Positions 60,308-64,000 of a stretch of DNA of 64,000 nt are shown in pieces (position 1 is the first letter of the stretch; each line of letters opens with the position of its first letter). The translations under genes and the position numbers were made by a program. The DNA comes from JBPOFM01 sp041391925 (GTDB lineage: Bacteria > Bacteroidota > Bacteroidia > Flavobacteriales > Flavobacteriaceae). The notes beneath the pieces were generated by a model. It had not been told where the DNA came from. It saw only the letters and a program-made list of their open reading frames with translations, and did not search any database. The DNA lies in NCBI GenBank assembly GCA_041391925.1, contig JAWKNA010000003.1:1-64000 (forward strand). The letters run 5' to 3'.

Positions 60308-61650
60308 CTATTAAAAGTTAATCGTTTAGCAGCTTTAACGTCCAAAAACTTGAAATTCTTATAAGCCAAAGCGCCATTAATAAAAGTATGTGTGACTCTC
60401 GATTTAAAAATCGTGCCTTCAAATGGCGACCATCCACATTTGTAGAGAATATTTTCTTTTTTCACAGACCAAGGGCTGTTGATGTCCACCACTACCAAAT
60501 CGGCAAAATAACCTGGTCGTATATACCCTCTTTTCTCTATCTCAAATAAAATTGCAGGATTATGGCACATTTTTTCTGCAATTTTTTCTAATGAAACTTT
60601 GCCTTTTAGGTGCATTTCTATCATAGCAACCAAGGCATGTTGCACCAAAGGTCCTCCAGAAGGTGCTTGCGTATAGACATTCTTCTTTTCATCCAATGTA
60701 TGAGGTGCATGGTCGGTTGCCACAACATCAATTCGGTCGTCCAACAAAGCTTTCCAAAGCTCATCCCTGTCCTTGGCCGTTTTTACCGCAGGATTCCATT
60801 TGATAAGCGTGCCTTTGGTTTTATAATCTTCATCTGAAAACCACAAATGATGAATACAGACTTCCGCAGTGATTTTTTTATCTTTTAAAGGGATTTTATT
60901 GCTAAACAATTTTGTTTCCTTACCTGTTGATACATGAAAGACATGCAAACGTGCACCTGTTTTCTTTGCCAATTCTATAGCTTTTGAGGATGATATATAG
61001 CAGGCTTCCTCACTTCTGATAATCGGATGGCATTCAATTGGAATATCGTTACCATATGTAGCGATGTGGTCTTGTAAATTTTTCTTGATAGTAGCTTCAT
61101 CTTCACAGTGTGCAGAAATCAATAAATTTGTGCTCTTGAATATTTTTTCCAAAACCTGCGGATTGTCTACAAGCATATTCCCTGTTGAAGAACCCAAAAA
61201 TAATTTTAGCCCAGCCACTTTTTTGGAATCCACTTTTAATATCTCATCCAAATTGTCATTGGTCCCACCAAACATAAATGAGTAATTGGCATAGGACGTC
61301 TTCTCGGCTATATCAAATTTTTCTTCCAATTTTTCTATCGTTGTCGCCTGTGGAACTGTGTTTGGCATTTCAATAAACGAGGTGATCCCGCCTGCAATAG
61401 CAGCTTTGGATTCTGTCTCAATGTTAGCCTTATGCGTCAACCCAGGTTCACGAAAATGCACTTGGTCATCAATAACACCTGGAAAGACATAGCTCCCTTC
61501 CACATCAATGATACTGTCTTGTGATGATTTGGCACTTATGGAATCTGAAACTTCTTTTATATAGTCACCTTCAATCAGAATGTCACCTTCAAATATGTGA
61601 CCTTCGTTGACGATTTTGGCATTTTTTATCAATGTTCTTTTCTCTTGCAT
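60304..61650 (-). CDS. Dihydroorotase-type amidohydrolase
   Basis: 448 aa, class I dihydroorotase/allantoinase branch. Seen: QVHFREPGLTHK where the usual His-x-His has Gln for the first His, GLKLFLGSSTG with the Lys that can be carboxylated, SAHCEDE, FHVST and ATDHAPH. It would catalyse ring closure of carbamoyl aspartate in pyrimidine synthesis, but the Gln replacement questions classical two-metal binding. The same DQVHFREPG variant is, from memory, common in Flavobacteria, so it may be a functional lineage variant. Confidence 0.85.
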   Translation of the reverse strand: MQEKRTLIKNAKIVNEGHIFEGDILIEGDYIKEVSDSISAKSSQDSIIDVEGSYVFPGVIDDQVHFREPGLTHKANIETESKAAIAGGITSFIEMPNTVPQATTIEKLEEKFDIAEKTSYANYSFMFGGTNDNLDEILKVDSKKVAGLKLFLGSSTGNMLVDNPQVLEKIFKSTNLLISAHCEDEATIKKNLQDHIATYGNDIPIECHPIIRSEEACYISSSKAIELAKKTGARLHVFHVSTGKETKLFSNKIPLKDKKITAEVCIHHLWFSDEDYKTKGTLIKWNPAVKTAKDRDELWKALLDDRIDVVATDHAPHTLDEKKNVYTQAPSGGPLVQHALVAMIEMHLKGKVSLEKIAEKMCHNPAILFEIEKRGYIRPGYFADLVVVDINSPWSVKKENILYKCGWSPFEGTIFKSRVTHTFINGALAYKNFKFLDVKAAKRLTFNR

Positions 61651-61653
61651 ATC

Positions 61654-62385
61654 TTATTCCTTTCCAATCAAACTTTTAAATTTCATAGTCACCACTCCAA
61701 AAATAGCTTCAGAAATGATACCTCCGCTCAATTTTGACTTCCCTTTTCGGCGATCGGTAAATATCACCGGGACTTCCACAATTTTAAATTTTTTTAAATA
61801 GGCTTTGAATTTCATTTCAATTTGAAATGCATAGCCAACAAACTTAATCGCATCCAAATCTATGGCTTCCAGGACTTTTCGTTTGTAACATACGAATCCT
61901 GCCGTAGTATCACAAATAGGCATCCTTGTTATAAAACGCACATATTTGGAGGCTCCATAGGACATCAATACACGGTTCATGGGCCAATTGACCACATTGA
62001 CACCTTTCACATAACGTGAACCAATCGAAAGATCGGCTTCATCCAAAAGGCATGCATTGTAAAGCTTCATCAAATCTTTTGGGTCATGAGAAAAGTCGGC
62101 ATCCATCTCAAAAATGTATTGATAGTCTTTTTTTAAACACCAATGAAACCCATCAATGTAAGCTGTTCCTAAACCGGTTTTGTGTTTACGTTCAAGCAAA
62201 AACAGTTGGTTGCTGTACTCTTCCTGAAGCAATTTTACTTTATCTCCCGTTTTATCAGGCGAATTGTCGTCAACCACAAGGATATGAAACGCCTTCTGTT
62301 GGGCAAAAACCGATCTAATGATGGCCTCTATGTTCTCAATCTCATTGAAGGTTGGTATGATGACAATGGCATCTATCATGTACAA
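61654..62385 (-). CDS. Polyprenol-phosphate mannosyltransferase-like GT2 enzyme
   Basis: 243 aa. Seen: IIPTFNE, DDNSPDKTGD, DADFSHDP and GSRYVKG, the features of dolichol-phosphate mannose synthase-like GT-A enzymes without the membrane-anchor extension. It makes polyprenyl-phosphate mannose (or glucose) used as a sugar donor for glycosylation at the membrane. 3 bp before the dihydroorotase gene. Probably the first gene of the operon. Confidence 0.88.
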   Translation of the reverse strand: MYMIDAIVIIPTFNEIENIEAIIRSVFAQQKAFHILVVDDNSPDKTGDKVKLLQEEYSNQLFLLERKHKTGLGTAYIDGFHWCLKKDYQYIFEMDADFSHDPKDLMKLYNACLLDEADLSIGSRYVKGVNVVNWPMNRVLMSYGASKYVRFITRMPICDTTAGFVCYKRKVLEAIDLDAIKFVGYAFQIEMKFKAYLKKFKIVEVPVIFTDRRKGKSKLSGGIISEAIFGVVTMKFKSLIGKE

Positions 62386-62513
62386 ATTTTTGGTTGACCG
62401 TCAAGGTTTTAAAAGTACCATCGCAAAAGTAAGTTTTTTTAAAGTATAATTTTTATGTGATTGTGCATAAATAAACGTTAAAGAGTTTAAATATTCTTTA
62501 TAATTTAGCACCT

Positions 62514-63161
62514 ATGCTACGAGAGGTAATATCCAACGAATGGTTTACGGTTTTCATTGTTTTGGGCTTGATGGCCATTGCATTGTCAAAGCAGTTTTTT
62601 TCTGTTCGGTTCAACGATTTTATTGCGGTTTTGGGCAATTCAAAATATCTAAAAATCTACTCTAGAGACCAAAAATTCATTGATGGTTTTGACAGTTTGC
62701 TTTTTTTTAATTTAGTGATTTCGTTATCTATTTTTGGATTTTTGGCCTATTCAACACTAATAGAAAACATTAAATTTGATATTCTTTTGTTTTCAAAAAT
62801 TATTTTTGGAGTTGCAGCTTTAGTACTGATAAAAGTACTTTTTGAACGTCTCATTGGTAGTTTGTTCGAAATCGACAAGTTAATTGATCAATATCTATTT
62901 CAAAAGACTAGTTATCTCAATTTTAGCGGATTTATCCTCTTGCCCATTAACGTTTTGTTGCTGTACACCATTACGCCGTCTCCGTTGATTTTATACATCA
63001 GTATCGGTGTGATCCTGATGGTAAATCTTATAGGGCTTGTCACCACGTTTAAAAACCATCAAAAGTTGATATTAAATAACTTATTCTATTTTATTTTGTA
63101 TCTTTGCGCACTTGAAATTGGACCCTATCTGATTTTATATAAAATAATTACGAAAGAATAA
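62514..63161 (+). CDS. DUF4271 membrane protein
   Basis: 215 aa, about six or seven hydrophobic segments. Seen: the N-terminal half typical of DUF4271 (FFSVRFNDFIAVLGNSKY). Inner-membrane protein of Bacteroidetes, role unknown. It commonly lies beside hemD, as here, with 21 bp between. Transport or membrane assembly cannot be distinguished. Confidence 0.82.
   Translation: MLREVISNEWFTVFIVLGLMAIALSKQFFSVRFNDFIAVLGNSKYLKIYSRDQKFIDGFDSLLFFNLVISLSIFGFLAYSTLIENIKFDILLFSKIIFGVAALVLIKVLFERLIGSLFEIDKLIDQYLFQKTSYLNFSGFILLPINVLLLYTITPSPLILYISIGVILMVNLIGLVTTFKNHQKLILNNLFYFILYLCALEIGPYLILYKIITKE
63099..63106 (+). promoter_or_regulatory. Possible internal -7 box for hemD
   Basis: tatctttg followed by gcgcactt, the same 15-nt stretch as at the rpsP promoter (from 41242). 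It lies in the 3' end of the DUF4271 gene, 77 bp before hemD. Without a -33 TTTG. Confidence 0.35.
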
Positions 63162-63182
63162 GAAAATTATTACCCTCGGCCT

Positions 63183-63932
63183 ATGAAAGTGAAAACAATT
63201 TTAGTGTCTCAGCCCGAACCTAAAATAGAAAATTCGCCTTACTTTGATCTTCAGGAAAAGCAAAAAGTAAAAATAGATTTCAGACCATTTATTCACGTAG
63301 AAGGTGTTTCAGCAAAGGATATCAGACAACAAAAAGTTGATTTGAACCATTATACTGCCATCATTCTTACCAGTAGAAATTCTGTAGATCATTTTTTCAG
63401 GGTTGCCGAAGAAATGCGGTTCAAAGTGCCGGATACGATGAAATATTTTTGCCAGTCGGAAGCGGTAGCTTTTTATTTGCAGAAATATGTAGTCTACAGA
63501 AAACGTAAAATTTATGTAGGAAAACGGAGTTTTGAGGATTTATCTCCTTTGATTAAAAAATATAAGGATGAAAATTTTTTGCTTCCCACTACCGATAAAT
63601 TAAAAGATGAAGTGCCTGCTACACTTAACGCTTTGAATATTAAGTGGAAAGAGGCCATTTTCTATAAAACCGTTATCAGTGATTTATCTGATTTGGCCGA
63701 TGTGTATTATGACATTTTGGTATTTTTCAGCCCTTCTGGGATTGAATCATTGTTTCACAACTTCCCTGATTTCAAACAGAATAATACACGTATCGCTGCA
63801 TTTGGAAGTACCACCTGCAAGGCCGTTGAAGAGCACGGTTTGCGATGCGACATTCCGGCACCGACACCCGATACACCTTCAATGACGATGGCACTCGAAA
63901 AATATATTGAGAAAGTCAATAAGGCGAAATAA
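63183..63932 (+). CDS. hemD: Uroporphyrinogen-III synthase
   Basis: 249 aa. Seen: the two-domain pattern of HemD, with ILTSRNSVDHFF in the first half, and FFSPSGIESLFHNF and AAFGSTTCKAVEEHG in the second. It closes hydroxymethylbilane to uroporphyrinogen III in haem synthesis. Low sequence identity is normal for this family. Downstream of the DUF4271 gene in a two-gene operon. Confidence 0.9.
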   Translation: MKVKTILVSQPEPKIENSPYFDLQEKQKVKIDFRPFIHVEGVSAKDIRQQKVDLNHYTAIILTSRNSVDHFFRVAEEMRFKVPDTMKYFCQSEAVAFYLQKYVVYRKRKIYVGKRSFEDLSPLIKKYKDENFLLPTTDKLKDEVPATLNALNIKWKEAIFYKTVISDLSDLADVYYDILVFFSPSGIESLFHNFPDFKQNNTRIAAFGSTTCKAVEEHGLRCDIPAPTPDTPSMTMALEKYIEKVNKAK

Positions 63933-63954
63933 AATTGTTCACCATTAAACATAA

Positions 63955-63990
63955 AAAACCCGCGATTTTTGAAAAATCGCGGTTTCTTAT
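63955..63990 (+). terminator. Terminator of hemD
   Basis: Perfect 10-bp stem ccgcgatttt (63960-63969) and aaaatcgcgg (63973-63982), flanked by A and T tracts. Confidence 0.9.
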
Positions 63991-64000
63991 TTTACAATAT

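Overview
The window reads as a Bacteroidetes chromosome, most likely a member of the Flavobacteriaceae. The evidence is low GC, type IX secretion (T9SS) sorting-domain proteins, lipoproteins with an SDD-type surface-export tail, a DnaE with a fused proofreading exonuclease, a class I dihydroorotase, and TTTG-N19-TAnnTTTG promoters. Genus cannot be decided from the sequence alone.

Positions 1-33674 hold two related integrative elements in tandem, both docked at the 3' end of a tRNA-Asp gene (33661-33734). Element 1 (before position 1 to 18764; its left end is outside the window) and element 2 (18765-33674, complete, 14.9 kb) share one backbone in the same order. It runs: surface lipoprotein and small genes, a divergent XRE repressor flanked by inverted operators, a RadC-like JAB protein, a 131-133 aa protein, a G-rich non-coding stretch, cargo, a DUF3871 protein, a RecA/Sak4-like ATPase, a replication-type gene, and a tyrosine recombinase next to the attachment repeat. 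A 151-bp direct repeat (18614-18764 and 33524-33674), carrying the last 14 nt of the tRNA, bounds element 2.

The cargo differs and is defence-like in both. Element 1 carries a zinc-ribbon protein, a PD-(D/E)XK nuclease, a type IIG restriction-modification enzyme and an unknown acidic protein in one run (4015-8876). A convergent methyltransferase plus small PD-(D/E)XK nuclease pair follows (8918-12646). Element 2 carries an HNH nuclease, a HIT-fold protein and a 76-aa protein (23157-24855), convergent with a short prokaryotic Argonaute plus TIR-APAZ pair, i.e. a SPARTA system (24867-27696), and also a DUF5131 protein. The replication genes also differ: an SF2 helicase in element 1, and in element 2 a compact protein with the motif A, B and C signature of family A DNA polymerases. 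No relaxase, type IV secretion or virion gene is visible in either element.

Positions 33735-64000 are ordinary chromosome. They carry a DUF58 protein, a ClpP-family protease, thioredoxin, DnaE, a lipoprotein, rpsP-rimM-tRNA methyltransferase, glutaryl-CoA-type dehydrogenase, a GDSL lipoprotein, and a metallophosphoesterase broken by one in-frame TAG. Next come ferredoxin and its reductase, NifU-type and Mrp iron-sulfur proteins, an alkyltransferase-like protein, a LysE exporter, trmB, a glycosyltransferase, a PhoR/PhoB-type two-component pair, and two T9SS proteins. The stretch ends with a LuxE-like protein, tyrS, an epimerase, a DUF4296 lipoprotein, dihydroorotase, a dolichol-phosphate-mannose-type glycosyltransferase, a DUF4271 membrane protein and hemD.
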